The notes: generated by a model from the letters alone, not told the origin. A DNA stretch of 64,000 bases from CAZABG01 sp964460985 (GCA_964460985.1 CAYWQX010000003.1:40417-104416), one strand, 5' to 3'; counted from the first letter of the stretch, positions 9,641 through 17,790 are shown. A program made the numbers and translations.

Positions 9641-10383
9641 TGAAAAACGTCAATAGTTTGATCAGCGAGAGGCTTAAAAAAGGGACGAGCAATAAAATGA
9701 CCACCATGGCGGAAAGATCGGCCGGTGGTCAAATGAACAGCTTCCAGGGTATTTTTAGCGTAACCGAATTAAGCGCCTCCGAAAAAGAAGGGCTCCAGGA
9801 GCTGCTAAATCAATATGCAGACAAGAACACCGATATTGCCCATGATTTGAAAGCCCTTTCGACCATCACCTCCGAAGTAAAGGCGATCAACAATCAAGCG
9901 GCGATTCTTCATGGGGAGAGAATCAAAAGAGCGCACGAGCTTTTGACTAATTATAAAGAAGGAGCTTTTACAGCTTGGTTAATCCAAACGTACGGCAACC
10001 GTCAAACACCTTATAACCTCATGCAGTACTACGAGTTTTATGACTCTCTTCCTCTTCAGCTTCGTCCTAAATTAGAGCACATGCCAAGACAGGCGATCTA
10101 TACGCTTGCTTCTCGAGAAGGGGAGCACCAAAAGAAAATCGAGATCGTAGAAAACTATTCCGGCGAGACCAAAGAAGCCCTTCTTAACATGATTCGGGAA
10201 CATTTTCCTCTGCAGGAGAAAGATCGTCGAAGACAAAATCTGCCTGAGGCTGTTATGGTCAACCTTAAAAAAGCCTACACTCTGTTAGAGAAAACCAAAT
10301 CCCTTACTGCCAATCAGAGGCACTCCATCAAAGAGGAAATAGGTCAACTCAAAGAGCTGTTAGATCAAATCAAGGTGCGCTAA
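9640..10383 (+). CDS. pGP6-D-like protein (chromosomal homolog of chlamydial plasmid protein 6)
   Basis: The 247-aa protein has helix-rich features of the pGP6-D/CT_583 family: an N-terminal polar stretch, a central LLTNYKEGAFTAWLIQTYGN segment and the LEHMPRQAIYTLASREG helix. The family is always found beside the ParA-like protein and is thought to act with it in partition or DNA-related control, but its biochemistry is unknown. The resemblance to ParB-like DNA-binding helices is only suggestive. It starts 11 bp after parA and its stop overlaps the tatA start (TAATG), so translation is probably coupled. Identification rests mainly on synteny and recognisable family sequence. Confidence 0.75.
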   Translation: MKNVNSLISERLKKGTSNKMTTMAERSAGGQMNSFQGIFSVTELSASEKEGLQELLNQYADKNTDIAHDLKALSTITSEVKAINNQAAILHGERIKRAHELLTNYKEGAFTAWLIQTYGNRQTPYNLMQYYEFYDSLPLQLRPKLEHMPRQAIYTLASREGEHQKKIEIVENYSGETKEALLNMIREHFPLQEKDRRRQNLPEAVMVNLKKAYTLLEKTKSLTANQRHSIKEEIGQLKELLDQIKVR

Positions 10384-10565
10384 TGATCGGAACCGGTGAA
10401 CTGATTGTCATTTTAGGTGTTGTAACGCTTCTCTTTGGCGGTAAAAAAATCCCTGAATTCGCTAAAAATTTAGGCAAAGGGGTAAGAGAATTCAAGAAGG
10501 CGGTCCAGGGCGAGGAAGAGCCTGAAGCGGTTGAAGTGGAGATCGTTGAAAAAGAGAAAAAGTAA
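10383..10565 (+). CDS. tatA: Twin-arginine translocase subunit TatA
   Basis: The 60-aa protein has one N-terminal membrane helix (ELIVILGVVTLLFGG), the FGxxKIPE hinge and an amphipathic helix (FAKNLGKGVREFKKAVQ) before an acidic tail, the standard TatA/E plan. It forms the pore-lining oligomer of the Tat pathway, which exports folded cofactor proteins. It overlaps the preceding stop and lies directly before tatC. No separate TatB is visible, so TatA may serve both roles, as in minimal Tat systems. A candidate substrate in this window is the Rieske protein. Confidence 0.93.
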   Translation: MIGTGELIVILGVVTLLFGGKKIPEFAKNLGKGVREFKKAVQGEEEPEAVEVEIVEKEKK

Positions 10566-10570
10566 CTCCT

Positions 10571-11302
10571 TTGGAAACCCTTTCTTCCCATATTGACGCT
10601 CTTAGAAAAACCGTTTTTTCCTGCGTTCTTATTCTTGCTGTTGGATTCATCATAGCATTTAGTTTTTCTGATCTTATTGTCCACTGGATGACCGAGCCTG
10701 TCAAACCATTGATTCATCAGCCCTTCGCCCTTTTTTCACCCGCTGAAGGATTTATGATAGCCCTTAAAATCTCCCTTTGGGCAAGCCTCCTTTTTACAGC
10801 TCCCTTATGGGCCATCCCTCTCAGCCTTTTCTTTTTACCCGCCCTCCACCCCCATGAAAAAAAAGCCGTTATCCCGTTTATCCTCCTTTCGCTTCTTTTT
10901 TTGGCTTTGGGAATCGTTTTAGCCTATAAGGTTACGCTCCCTCTCACGAATGAATATTTTTGGCAATTCAACGAAACCTTGGGGGTAAATTTGTGGGGAT
11001 TGAAAGCCTATACCGACTATGCCTTGATGCTCATCTTGTCGCATGCCATCGGATTCGAAGGGATCGCGGCTCTCATTATTCTCGTCCATACGGGTATTAT
11101 CCCTTATGAATTTCTCGCCTCCAAAAGACGCCATGCCTTGGTTATTTCTTTGATTTTAGGCGCCCTTCTCACACCTCCCGACGTCTTATCTCAACTTTTT
11201 CTCGCCGTACCGTTATACCTTGGCTATGAACTTACTCTCTTATATGGCTATTTCATCCAAAGAAAAAGAAGAGCCGTCAGGAGCTCTCATGTTTTAGGCT
11301 GA
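10571..11302 (+). CDS. tatC: Sec-independent translocase TatC
   Basis: The 243-aa protein has six predicted membrane helices and TatC landmarks: an N-terminal SHIDALRK cytosolic segment, the HPHEKK loop with the conserved Glu, and the LLTPPDVLSQ motif before the last helices. TatC is the receptor for twin-arginine signal peptides. The start is taken at the TTG 5 nt after the tatA stop because no in-frame ATG lies earlier. The 3' end overlaps the converging gene by 16 bp. It forms an operon with tatA. Confidence 0.93.
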   Translation: METLSSHIDALRKTVFSCVLILAVGFIIAFSFSDLIVHWMTEPVKPLIHQPFALFSPAEGFMIALKISLWASLLFTAPLWAIPLSLFFLPALHPHEKKAVIPFILLSLLFLALGIVLAYKVTLPLTNEYFWQFNETLGVNLWGLKAYTDYALMLILSHAIGFEGIAALIILVHTGIIPYEFLASKRRHALVISLILGALLTPPDVLSQLFLAVPLYLGYELTLLYGYFIQRKRRAVRSSHVLG

Positions 11303-11712
11303 CGGACATAGATGAGATCTTTCTTTCCATCGTTATCGAAAAATTCACGCCATTCCTCGGCAATAAACGTAAACTCTTCTAAAAGTTGGTGGAAAAAGGG
11401 AATGTCGTACAATTCTGCATTGCCGACATAGTTTAGAACAATTCTAAATTTTTCTTCGTCTAAAGTAAGATAGGTTCGAAAAGCTTGGTTATGGATGGGC
11501 AGCTTCGATGTCATCCCTTTTCTTACAGAGGGGGGAATATAGTCATGACCCTCGAAAACGGGCGTTTGAAGTACGATTTTTTCGCCTTCGTCGAAAAGGC
11601 GAAAGGAGATAGTGGCCCCCTGAAACAAAAGCTCCCCATTTTGGTGTTTACGAAGGGACTCTAAAATATCTTTTACTTCTTTCGGTACAACCATGTCTTC
11701 ATTATACACCAT
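11287..11712 (-). CDS. Conserved hypothetical protein
   Basis: The 141-aa soluble protein has no signal peptide or membrane segment. Its small size, acidic character and mixed alpha/beta pattern (RIVLNYVGNAELYDIPFFHQLLEEF) recall type III secretion chaperone-like proteins, but no specific motif supports that. A second in-frame ATG (MVVPK, 11694) is possible; TATAAT lies between the two ATGs, so the shorter form with a near-leaderless transcript cannot be excluded. It is divergent from the GT92-type gene across a 50-bp gap. Confidence 0.6.
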   Translation of the reverse strand: MVYNEDMVVPKEVKDILESLRKHQNGELLFQGATISFRLFDEGEKIVLQTPVFEGHDYIPPSVRKGMTSKLPIHNQAFRTYLTLDEEKFRIVLNYVGNAELYDIPFFHQLLEEFTFIAEEWREFFDNDGKKDLIYVRQPKT

Positions 11713-11762
11713 TTTTAAATTAGTTGATTTAATCTTTTTTTCGCTCTAAACTACTTGAGTTT

Positions 11763-12641
11763 ATGATCTTAAGACTTATTCTTTCCCTTCTTTTTATAAA
11801 CTCTTTACAGAGCTCTTATACTGTAGTAGTTACTGCTATTTTTAGGGACGAAGCCAGGTTTTTAAAAGAGTGGATCGATTTTTATAAGACCCTGGGGGTC
11901 GAGCATTTCTATCTCTACAACAACCTCTCTCTCGACAATTATCAAACGGTCTTAAATCCCTATTTGGAGGAAGGAGTGGTTACCCTCATTCAATGGCCGT
12001 ACGAGTCGGAAGAGGTTCATGAATGGAACCGGATTCAATGTGGGGCCTATAAACATGCCCTTTATAATTACGGTACTCAAACTAAGTGGATGGCCTTTCT
12101 AGATACCGATGAGTTTTTATTTCCCACCGAAGAGGCCACACTGCCCCTTTTTCTAAAAAACTATGAGCTTTTTGGGGCAGTCTCTCTGAATTGGCAATGC
12201 TACGGCCATAATTCTTGTCCCATTATCCCTGACCATGAATACATGATTGGAATACTGACAAGAAAAGAAAAGACAATAAGCGGCGTACACAGACATGTTA
12301 AAACAATCGTTCAACCTAAAGCGGTTTTAAATATTACAAACCCTCACTATGCCAAAATGAACCCAGCGTTTTTACAGCTTACGGCCGGAAAAATCCCTTT
12401 TGCAGGTCCGTTTAGCCCCTTTATTGACATATCCAAAGGGAGAATCAATCACTATTGGCCAAGAGACATGGAGTTCATGGAAACGATCAAAATCGGCCGT
12501 AGAAAAACGTGGGGTCAAGATCCTGAAACCACCCGAAAATGGGCTGCGGAGCTCAACCGGGTCGAGGACTTGGCGATTTATCCGATCCTTTACCGGATGA
12601 GGACTCACGCTCTTTCAGGATATCTTGATAAGCTTCATTAA
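11763..12641 (+). CDS. GT92/DUF23-type glycosyltransferase with N-terminal signal sequence
   Basis: This 292-aa protein has the GT92 (DUF23) signature: VTAIFRDEARFLKEW, the HFYLYNN block, the metal-binding DTDEF (DXD) motif and a late HYWPRD. These GT-A-fold enzymes transfer hexoses from nucleotide sugars. Residues 1-18 (MILRLILSLLFINSLQSS) form a hydrophobic export signal directly before the first catalytic strand. That is unexpected for a cytosolic glycosyltransferase. It is the first of three paralogs in the window (others at 53169 and 54752). Acceptor and donor are unknown. Confidence 0.8.
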   Translation: MILRLILSLLFINSLQSSYTVVVTAIFRDEARFLKEWIDFYKTLGVEHFYLYNNLSLDNYQTVLNPYLEEGVVTLIQWPYESEEVHEWNRIQCGAYKHALYNYGTQTKWMAFLDTDEFLFPTEEATLPLFLKNYELFGAVSLNWQCYGHNSCPIIPDHEYMIGILTRKEKTISGVHRHVKTIVQPKAVLNITNPHYAKMNPAFLQLTAGKIPFAGPFSPFIDISKGRINHYWPRDMEFMETIKIGRRKTWGQDPETTRKWAAELNRVEDLAIYPILYRMRTHALSGYLDKLH

Positions 12642-12741
12642 GCTCTTTTTGAATCCGCATCAGCTTCTCAAAAGTTTTTTTAGCCTCATCGATCTCGTGG
12701 ATCGCTTTTTCAACTCTTCTAGAAGTATCTTGTGTTTGCAT
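12553..12741 (-). CDS. Small coiled-coil protein downstream of ung
   Basis: A 62-aa ORF is strongly helical over residues 8-48 (VEKAIHEIDEAKKTFEKLMR) with a polar tail. It starts 18 nt after the ung stop on the same strand with an AGAGGG just before ATG. It overlaps the 3' end of the glycosyltransferase by 89 bp on the other strand. A small heptad-repeat protein is plausible, but a chance ORF cannot be excluded. Confidence 0.4.
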   Translation of the reverse strand: MQTQDTSRRVEKAIHEIDEAKKTFEKLMRIQKELNEAYQDILKERESSSGKGSDKSPSPRPG

Positions 12742-12759
12742 ACCCTCTTTGTAAAAGAA

Positions 12760-13428
12760 TTAAATTTGCCAATCAATCGGTTTTAGGCCATTTGCGATCA
12801 AGAATTGGTTGGTTTTGGAAAAATGGCGGCATCCCAAAAACTTGGCGGCCGAAAAGGGGGATGGATGGGCGGAGGTTAAAACTAAATGGTTAGCCTTTTT
12901 TTGAGCCACTCCCTGGAACTTCTCTTTTGCGGCATTTCCCCATAATATAAACACTAGGGGTCTTAAACTTTGGGTAAGCTTTGCAACCACCGCATCGGTA
13001 AACTGCTCCCAGCCCCTTTTTGCATGAGACAAAGGACTTCCTTCCCGAACAGTCAAGGTGGTATTTAGAAGCAAAACCCCTTGATGCGCCCATTTAGTCA
13101 AATTCCCATTTTCTCCGACCTGGATTTTCAAATCGCCTTCAAGTTCTTTAAAAATATTTTTTAAAGAAGGGGGCGGCCGCACTCCCTCCAACACGGAAAA
13201 ACAAAGGCCATGAGCTTGCCCTTTTCCATGGTAGGGATCTTGTCCAATGATGACGACTTTTACCTGGTCATACCTCGTCTGAAAAAATGCGTTGAAAACA
13301 AGATCTTCAGGGGGGTATACAGGCCCTTTTTGACGCTCTTCTTCCACAAATTTCAAAAGATCTTTGAAATAAGGCTTTTCAAATTCATCCGCTAAAATAG
13401 GGTTCCAGGTAGGTTCAAAATTTTTCAT
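12760..13428 (-). CDS. ung: Uracil-DNA glycosylase
   Basis: Family 1 UDG removes uracil from DNA in base-excision repair. The water-activating motif GQDPYHGKGQAHG and the leucine-loop HPSPFSAAKF are both intact. The MKNFEPTWNPIL start (13428) gives 222 aa, close to the E. coli enzyme; an upstream TTG (13467) would add 13 residues with no family support. A small coiled-coil ORF follows and an 84-aa ORF diverges upstream. Confidence 0.95.
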   Translation of the reverse strand: MKNFEPTWNPILADEFEKPYFKDLLKFVEEERQKGPVYPPEDLVFNAFFQTRYDQVKVVIIGQDPYHGKGQAHGLCFSVLEGVRPPPSLKNIFKELEGDLKIQVGENGNLTKWAHQGVLLLNTTLTVREGSPLSHAKRGWEQFTDAVVAKLTQSLRPLVFILWGNAAKEKFQGVAQKKANHLVLTSAHPSPFSAAKFLGCRHFSKTNQFLIANGLKPIDWQI

Positions 13429-13494
13429 GAGGATCAGTGTATCGAAACGATGAATTAATTGACCCAAAATACCTTTTGAGAGTACGCTTTTGAC

Positions 13495-13749
13495 ATGAAA
13501 AATATCGCCGAAAACAATCTGATTCGTTTCATCAATATATCGAAAAAGAAAGAAGGTATCTTTGTGAACTTTAGAGCTAAAGGGATCAAAGGCGGCGCAA
13601 AATTTTCATCGAGTATTTCAGTCTCGCTCAATGATGCTGAAGTTGATCTCTCAGCCCCACTGGAGACCATCATTGAAACGTGTGCCAAAATAGCTGTGAA
13701 AGAATCGAAACAAGCCGATCTACAGTTCGAAGGTATTCATCAAGTCTAA
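13495..13749 (+). CDS. 84-aa hypothetical protein next to ung
   Basis: The short, soluble, basic-to-neutral protein (NLIRFINISKKKEGIFVNF) has no signal peptide. A small ORF also neighbours ung in C. trachomatis (CT_606.1), so this is plausibly its counterpart, though homology was not tested. It is followed 6 bp later by a tRNA gene on the same strand. Function unknown. Confidence 0.6.
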   Translation: MKNIAENNLIRFINISKKKEGIFVNFRAKGIKGGAKFSSSISVSLNDAEVDLSAPLETIIETCAKIAVKESKQADLQFEGIHQV

Positions 13750-13755
13750 AATTAT

Positions 13756-13830
13756 CAGGGTGTAGCGCAGCTTGGCTAGCGCACCTGCATGGGGTGCAGG
13801 GGGTCGGAGGTTCAAATCCTCTCACCCTGA
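13756..13830 (+). tRNA. tRNA-Pro (anticodon GGG)
   Basis: The 75-nt cloverleaf has acceptor CAGGGTG/CACCCTG with the Pro-specific C1-G72 pair and discriminator A73. The D stem is GCGC/GCGC. The anticodon stem CCTGC/GCAGG encloses ATGGGGT (anticodon GGG, reading CCC/CCU). The T arm is GGAGG-TTCAAAT-CCTCT. The 3' CCA is not encoded and must be added afterwards. Confidence 0.96.
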
Positions 13831-13839
13831 TTCTATTTC

Positions 13840-14496
13840 TTAATACCGAGTTCTTCTGATCTCCTTATCTTCTTTTACCCCTTCTGTTTCATAATATCTT
13901 CTTTCTTCATCCAGTTTTTTCAGATTAAATTGAGGGGTTGAAAGAAGCGTAATAACCCGGTCGGTTTCTTTACGGCCTAAAATATCTTGTACGTAGACAA
14001 ATTGATTCGGGAATTTCGCCTTAATTCCAAAATCATAATCATCCAAGATAGCAACTGCTTGAATACCCAATTTTTCCGCATTGGCCTGAACCCATTTATC
14101 AATATTAAGACCGCGATCTTCACGTTGTGGATCGTTGATTGCTTCGAGCGATACAGAAGGCGTCACATCCAAAATATACTGGGAGAAAGCATGTTTCTTA
14201 AAAACTTGGGTTTTTAATTCTTCCAGATTGCAGTAAGTCCTCCAATGAGAAGAAATAACAATATGAAAATGGGCAACGCTTGAAACTTTAGAAGCTATTT
14301 CATGTAAGTAATCGAGTTGTTTTTTTGGAAGATGTTCGCCTCCCGCAATTATTTCAGCCAAAGCCTCACTTCGGGCGCTTGGCAATAACTCCTCTTTACG
14401 CTGTTGAATAAGGGGATTATTTCTTCTGTTGAGAATCATAACCCCGTCCATATCTAGAAAAAGAACCGCCGTATATTTATCAGAAATCGTATTCAT
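13840..14496 (-). CDS. HAD-superfamily protein (HAD_SAK-like)
   Basis: The 218-aa protein has motif I FLDMDGVMIL, the motif II serine in HIVISSHWRTY and a late acidic pair AILDDYDFG. This matches the short HAD domains grouped as HAD_SAK. These can be nucleic-acid-linked phosphatases; the substrate here is unknown. The ATG at 14496 (MNTISDKY) is preferred because GGAGAG sits 3 nt upstream within a small inverted repeat. An in-frame longer reading to 14547 would run through the palindromic element at 14525. Confidence 0.7.
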   Translation of the reverse strand: MNTISDKYTAVLFLDMDGVMILNRRNNPLIQQRKEELLPSARSEALAEIIAGGEHLPKKQLDYLHEIASKVSSVAHFHIVISSHWRTYCNLEELKTQVFKKHAFSQYILDVTPSVSLEAINDPQREDRGLNIDKWVQANAEKLGIQAVAILDDYDFGIKAKFPNQFVYVQDILGRKETDRVITLLSTPQFNLKKLDEERRYYETEGVKEDKEIRRTRY

Positions 14497-14524
14497 AAAC
14501 TCTCCAAAAAGGAGAGTATTATGA

Positions 14525-14541
14525 TGTAAAGCCGCTTTACA
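14525..14541. repeat. TGTAAA palindrome copy 2
   Basis: TGTAAAGCCGCTTTACA is a perfect 8-bp palindrome around one centre base (9 bp if the flanking A/T is counted). It sits between the alaX-like stop and the HAD gene start and is identical to copy 4 inside nrdA. Confidence 0.8.
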
Positions 14542-14543
14542 TA

Positions 14544-15182
14544 TCAATCAGGTTGATAGCTGATTTTTAGACTATTTTTTGAAGCTTTTGCCTTTGTGGC
14601 TTTTTGAGGGCCAATTTCGCTTGTCGATCTTACATGAGTTCCCAGGCACCTGTAGGGTGAATAGGGTCCGATATGGATATATCTTTCTCCCTCATTTTTA
14701 ACATGTATCAAGTGGTTGTCTTTGATGGCCTGTAAAAGGGATTGATTGATCATATTAAGAGAGATTACAGGCTCTTTTTCAAATTTAAACTCCACGTAGC
14801 ACTCGCCTGGAAAATGATGCCCTTTCACCGCTTTCAGCTCTGGGTGCATCTCCTCAATGATATGACTTAATAAGTGCCCTCCGCTATGAAGACGAGCATG
14901 GAGAAGCCTTAAATCAGGATCGATTTGGAGAATCACTTCTTGCCCAACCGAAAAGGGATGCTCTTCGACATAATGTCTGATTTCCTGATCGATTTTCCTA
15001 ACTTTCTTCACTTGGAATTTTTCAAAAGGAAGAATGATCTCACCCTTATCGGAAGGCTGGCCGCCGCCTTGAGGATAAAAAATAGTGGAATCGACGGTAA
15101 AATAGGTGCCGTACTCATCTTTCCCGATGGCTTCGATTCGGGCTGTTTTATCAAATGTATAAGTGTCGAATGATGTTTGCAT
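14544..15182 (-). CDS. AlaX-type alanyl-tRNA editing protein
   Basis: This 212-aa free-standing editing domain is homologous to the AlaRS/ThrRS second additional domain. It carries FYPQGGGQPSD, the zinc motif HSGGH in RLHSGGHLLSHI, and the distal CLGTH pair. AlaX proteins hydrolyse Ser-tRNA-Ala or Gly-tRNA-Ala. The C-terminal extension after RSTSEIG is short, as in small AlaX forms. It diverges from the MarR-GNAT gene, with a strong palindrome between them that may control both. Confidence 0.85.
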   Translation of the reverse strand: MQTSFDTYTFDKTARIEAIGKDEYGTYFTVDSTIFYPQGGGQPSDKGEIILPFEKFQVKKVRKIDQEIRHYVEEHPFSVGQEVILQIDPDLRLLHARLHSGGHLLSHIIEEMHPELKAVKGHHFPGECYVEFKFEKEPVISLNMINQSLLQAIKDNHLIHVKNEGERYIHIGPYSPYRCLGTHVRSTSEIGPQKATKAKASKNSLKISYQPD

Positions 15183-15199
15183 ATCCTCGATATTAACTT

Positions 15200-15224
15200 A
15201 AATGATTGCATTTTGCAATCATTT
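15200..15224. promoter_or_regulatory. Candidate MarR operator in a divergent promoter
   Basis: A perfect 11-bp inverted repeat AAATGATTGCA-TTT-TGCAATCATTT lies between alaX-like (minus) and the MarR-GNAT gene (plus). The ATTGCA/TGCAAT core with a short spacer is typical of MarR dimer sites, so autoregulation of both genes is likely. Confidence 0.65.
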
Positions 15225-15256
15225 TCATTAAATTCAAGGTTATCAAAAGGAATCTT

Positions 15257-16198
15257 ATGCTCCATCGTATCGATCATTTAAGAAAATCCCAGCGCAAACT
15301 AGTTCGCGAACTGGGACTATTAGGTCTCAACCAATTAACCAAACATGAAACACCCTCTTACTGGCACGCGCTGATAGAGATTGGCAATCACGAAGGAATC
15401 ACTATTTTAGAGCTAGGCGAGATTCTCTTATTAACCCCCTCTACCATCTCCAGGCTCATCAAGACAATAACCAAAGAAGGGAAAGTTGAAATTTCTCCTT
15501 TAAATGATAAAAGACAAAAAGGGCTTTACTTAACCCCGGCAGGCAAGGAAGCTCTAAAAAAAATTGATCTTTTTTCAGAGGAGAAAATTAAAGGCGCCTT
15601 TGAATTTTTGAGCGAAGAAGGCATTCAAAAAGTGCTTGAAGGGATAAACCTCTACGCTGAGGCGCTCGAAAAAAATCGACACAAAAAGCAGGTGAAAATT
15701 CTGACTTTATCCACTTCAAGACCCCTTAGGCACAAAATCGTCAAAATGATTGAAACCATTCAGAAAGGCGAATTTAACATCCCAATTACTCCAGACATTA
15801 ACGAATCGGTTCTAAAAGCCGAAGATCACTTTTATTACAACCATTCCTACAATTTCTGGTACGCGGTTGATAAAGAGGATAAAGTGATTGGATCGATTGG
15901 CTTAAAAAAATGGAATGACTCCTTTGGCGAAATAAAAAAAATGTTTGTCATCCCGGAATACCGAAGTCAAGGCCTTGCCAAAACCCTGTTAAAAACGTGC
16001 CTTAAAAGTGCGAGCAAACATGGCTTTGAAAAAATTATTCTTGGCAGCGAAGGATCCTTAAAAGCCGCTCACCGGTTCTATGAAAAAATGGGTTTTAAAA
16101 ATATTTCTAGACAGGATCTGCCCGATTTCTTTGAAGTTTGCCCCTTGGATAGTCAATTTTATATCGGCTCAGTAGCTGAGTTATCTACGTATCATTAA
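15257..16198 (+). CDS. MarR-type regulator fused to GNAT acetyltransferase
   Basis: Residues 1-145 form a MarR winged-helix dimer domain; the recognition helix region is LLLTPSTISRLIKTI, with a wing around LNDKRQKGLYLT. Residues 160-313 are a GNAT acetyltransferase with acetyl-CoA motif A (VIPEYRSQGLAKTLL) and the late YEKMGF. Such two-domain proteins act as ligand- or acyl-responsive regulators. ATG 15257 was chosen because AAGGA lies 4 nt upstream; an earlier ATG at 15206 lies inside the palindrome. An intrinsic terminator follows. Confidence 0.85.
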   Translation: MLHRIDHLRKSQRKLVRELGLLGLNQLTKHETPSYWHALIEIGNHEGITILELGEILLLTPSTISRLIKTITKEGKVEISPLNDKRQKGLYLTPAGKEALKKIDLFSEEKIKGAFEFLSEEGIQKVLEGINLYAEALEKNRHKKQVKILTLSTSRPLRHKIVKMIETIQKGEFNIPITPDINESVLKAEDHFYYNHSYNFWYAVDKEDKVIGSIGLKKWNDSFGEIKKMFVIPEYRSQGLAKTLLKTCLKSASKHGFEKIILGSEGSLKAAHRFYEKMGFKNISRQDLPDFFEVCPLDSQFYIGSVAELSTYH

Positions 16199-16207
16199 CA
16201 AGTTATA

Positions 16208-16243
16208 AACCCCTCTTTTACGCAGCTAAAAAAGGGGGTTTTT
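16208..16243 (+). terminator. Intrinsic terminator after MarR-GNAT
   Basis: AACCCCTCTTTT pairs with AAAAAAGGGGGTT across an 8-nt loop, and the stem is followed by further T residues (to 16243). It lies just past the MarR-GNAT stop. Confidence 0.75.
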
Positions 16244-16250
16244 GAACAAA

Positions 16251-16316
16251 TCCACACCACAAGAAGATGAAGAATAAATAACTATTTAAATATTCTTCTT
16301 ATTAAGAGAGTGTGGA
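16251..16316. repeat. Long hairpin element, copy 1
   Basis: Outer arms TCCACAC/GTGTGGA enclose inner arms AAGAATA/TATTCTT around an AT-rich centre. A related element is at 17720-17790. The right arm includes the GTG used here as the start of the 446-aa gene. Both copies are preceded by the same AACAAGTTATAA sequence. Confidence 0.6.
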
Positions 16317-17652
16317 AAATTTCATTAAAACTGTTTATAATACCTGGATGCTGGAATTAATTCGCCGCACATGGGCAACTGAAGCCGATAGATTAAGCCT
16401 TTATGAATTGTTAGATGAAAGATATTCGGGATCAGACTTTGTAGACAGTCTGAAAAAAGACCCTATCAATTCTTGTTTTTATCAACAGCCTGACTGGCCC
16501 TATTATGCTTTAAGCGCAGTAAAGACCTCTCAAATATCCATTTCGATATTCGCGACGCTTATGATTGTTCGCGAAATTAAATTAAAGACGCCTGCTAGTG
16601 AGATTTCTTGGGTTGCGATGTTTATCAACGGTAGAATAAATGCGCTTGCCTTTGATCTAATTTTTAGTACCTTTCAGCCTGTTAAAGATTCAGAGATATA
16701 TAATCGCCTTAGATACACTAAACCACAGATTACAAAAGAAGAGCTCACTCAAACATTTTTAAAATTTAAGCCACACTCTCTCGACCACTACTTGCTTGTT
16801 TATCCGGATGACTCCAACGAAAAAGCTATATCGAGTCAAATCTATAAATTAACCGGCTTGAATCTGGTTGATCGCGTAACCTATCAAAATCGAAGAGGCC
16901 GCTTATTTGTTTCATGCACTTTTTGGGAAGCTCTTCTGCAAACCAAATTTTCTTCTCAAGCGGTAAAACCTAATTATGTCATCGGTACTTCCGATAGACA
17001 TGATTTGACTGTCAATGCCTTAAAAAATGAACGGGATATTCAAATACCCTTTCTTACTAGCCGTCTGCCTTCGGAAGCCGATTCTTTCCCCGCACCGGGA
17101 ATAGATTTTTTTAGACATGATGCGACTTATCACCTTTACGTTGCCTGTTTTATTCCTCCCTCTATTAAAAGAGCCTTCATTGAAATTGCAAAAATTATAC
17201 AGGGCTATTTTCCCCATGAATTTGCAGGCTCTTTTTCTGAAGAACAAAAAATGGCAATCATTCTTAACTGTATCGACCACATTATTGATTTGGATTGTCC
17301 TTTCTTTAGAGATGAATGGAGAGCTTTTTTCGAAAAAAGTTCGAAAACACTGAGTCCATCCGCCTATTTTTGGATCGGAATCGCGGGTTTAATCTGCCGA
17401 TCGCATGTCAGAGCTTCTTCCTCCGCCGCGTTTCGAAATGTTCCCCATTCAGAGGCTCTAGCCCTCTCCTTTTTAAGAAGCAAGATCGCACCCAGGCTTA
17501 TCCGAGATCTTTTATTAAAACCAGATCTCTTAAAACCTTATGGAATTATGATAAAAGATTTAGAGCCCGCTTACATGGCTCTTTCAACTTATCTTCCTGA
17601 CGACAAGAATAATCACGTCCATCCCTTTTACGATGCTTTCTTAAAACTCTAA
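16312..17652 (+). CDS. 446-aa protein of unknown function
   Basis: I do not recognise this family. The protein is soluble, without a signal peptide or clear membrane helix, rich in aromatic and charged residues, with helical segments around LRSKIAPRLIRDLLLKPD near the C-terminus. The GTG start at 16312 is taken from the open frame and has AGAGAG upstream; an in-frame ATG at 16348 (MLELIRRTW) is an alternative. It is flanked by two related hairpin elements about 1.47 kb apart, which may mean it was inserted or duplicated together with its control region. Confidence 0.6.
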   Translation: MENFIKTVYNTWMLELIRRTWATEADRLSLYELLDERYSGSDFVDSLKKDPINSCFYQQPDWPYYALSAVKTSQISISIFATLMIVREIKLKTPASEISWVAMFINGRINALAFDLIFSTFQPVKDSEIYNRLRYTKPQITKEELTQTFLKFKPHSLDHYLLVYPDDSNEKAISSQIYKLTGLNLVDRVTYQNRRGRLFVSCTFWEALLQTKFSSQAVKPNYVIGTSDRHDLTVNALKNERDIQIPFLTSRLPSEADSFPAPGIDFFRHDATYHLYVACFIPPSIKRAFIEIAKIIQGYFPHEFAGSFSEEQKMAIILNCIDHIIDLDCPFFRDEWRAFFEKSSKTLSPSAYFWIGIAGLICRSHVRASSSAAFRNVPHSEALALSFLRSKIAPRLIRDLLLKPDLLKPYGIMIKDLEPAYMALSTYLPDDKNNHVHPFYDAFLKL

Positions 17653-17719
17653 TTCGAGAGCGGTTTTCTACTTCAGTTGAACAAGTTATAATCCGGTTTT
17701 TTCACACTTATGATGAACA

Positions 17720-17790
17720 TTTCCACACCTTCTTAAGAAGAAGAATAAAGTAGTATATAAATATTCTTCTTCTATAGGATCATGTGGAAA
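17720..17790. repeat. Long hairpin element, copy 2
   Basis: Outer arms TTTCCACA/TGTGGAAA and a perfect inner 12-bp stem AGAAGAAGAATA/TATTCTTCTTCT with a 14-nt loop. The right arm holds the GGAAAG that could serve as ribosome-binding site for the ATG at 17799, so folding in mRNA could mask it. It resembles the element at 16251-16316. Confidence 0.7.

Noticed and set aside
10492..10717. Open frames opposite tatA/tatC
   Set aside because: Antisense frames within well-defined Tat genes; Ser/Pro- and Lys-rich shadow translations.
14496..14547. Longer N-terminus for the HAD protein
   Set aside because: The extra 17 residues are encoded across the TGTAAA palindrome and upstream of a good GGAGAG site, so the shorter form is preferred.
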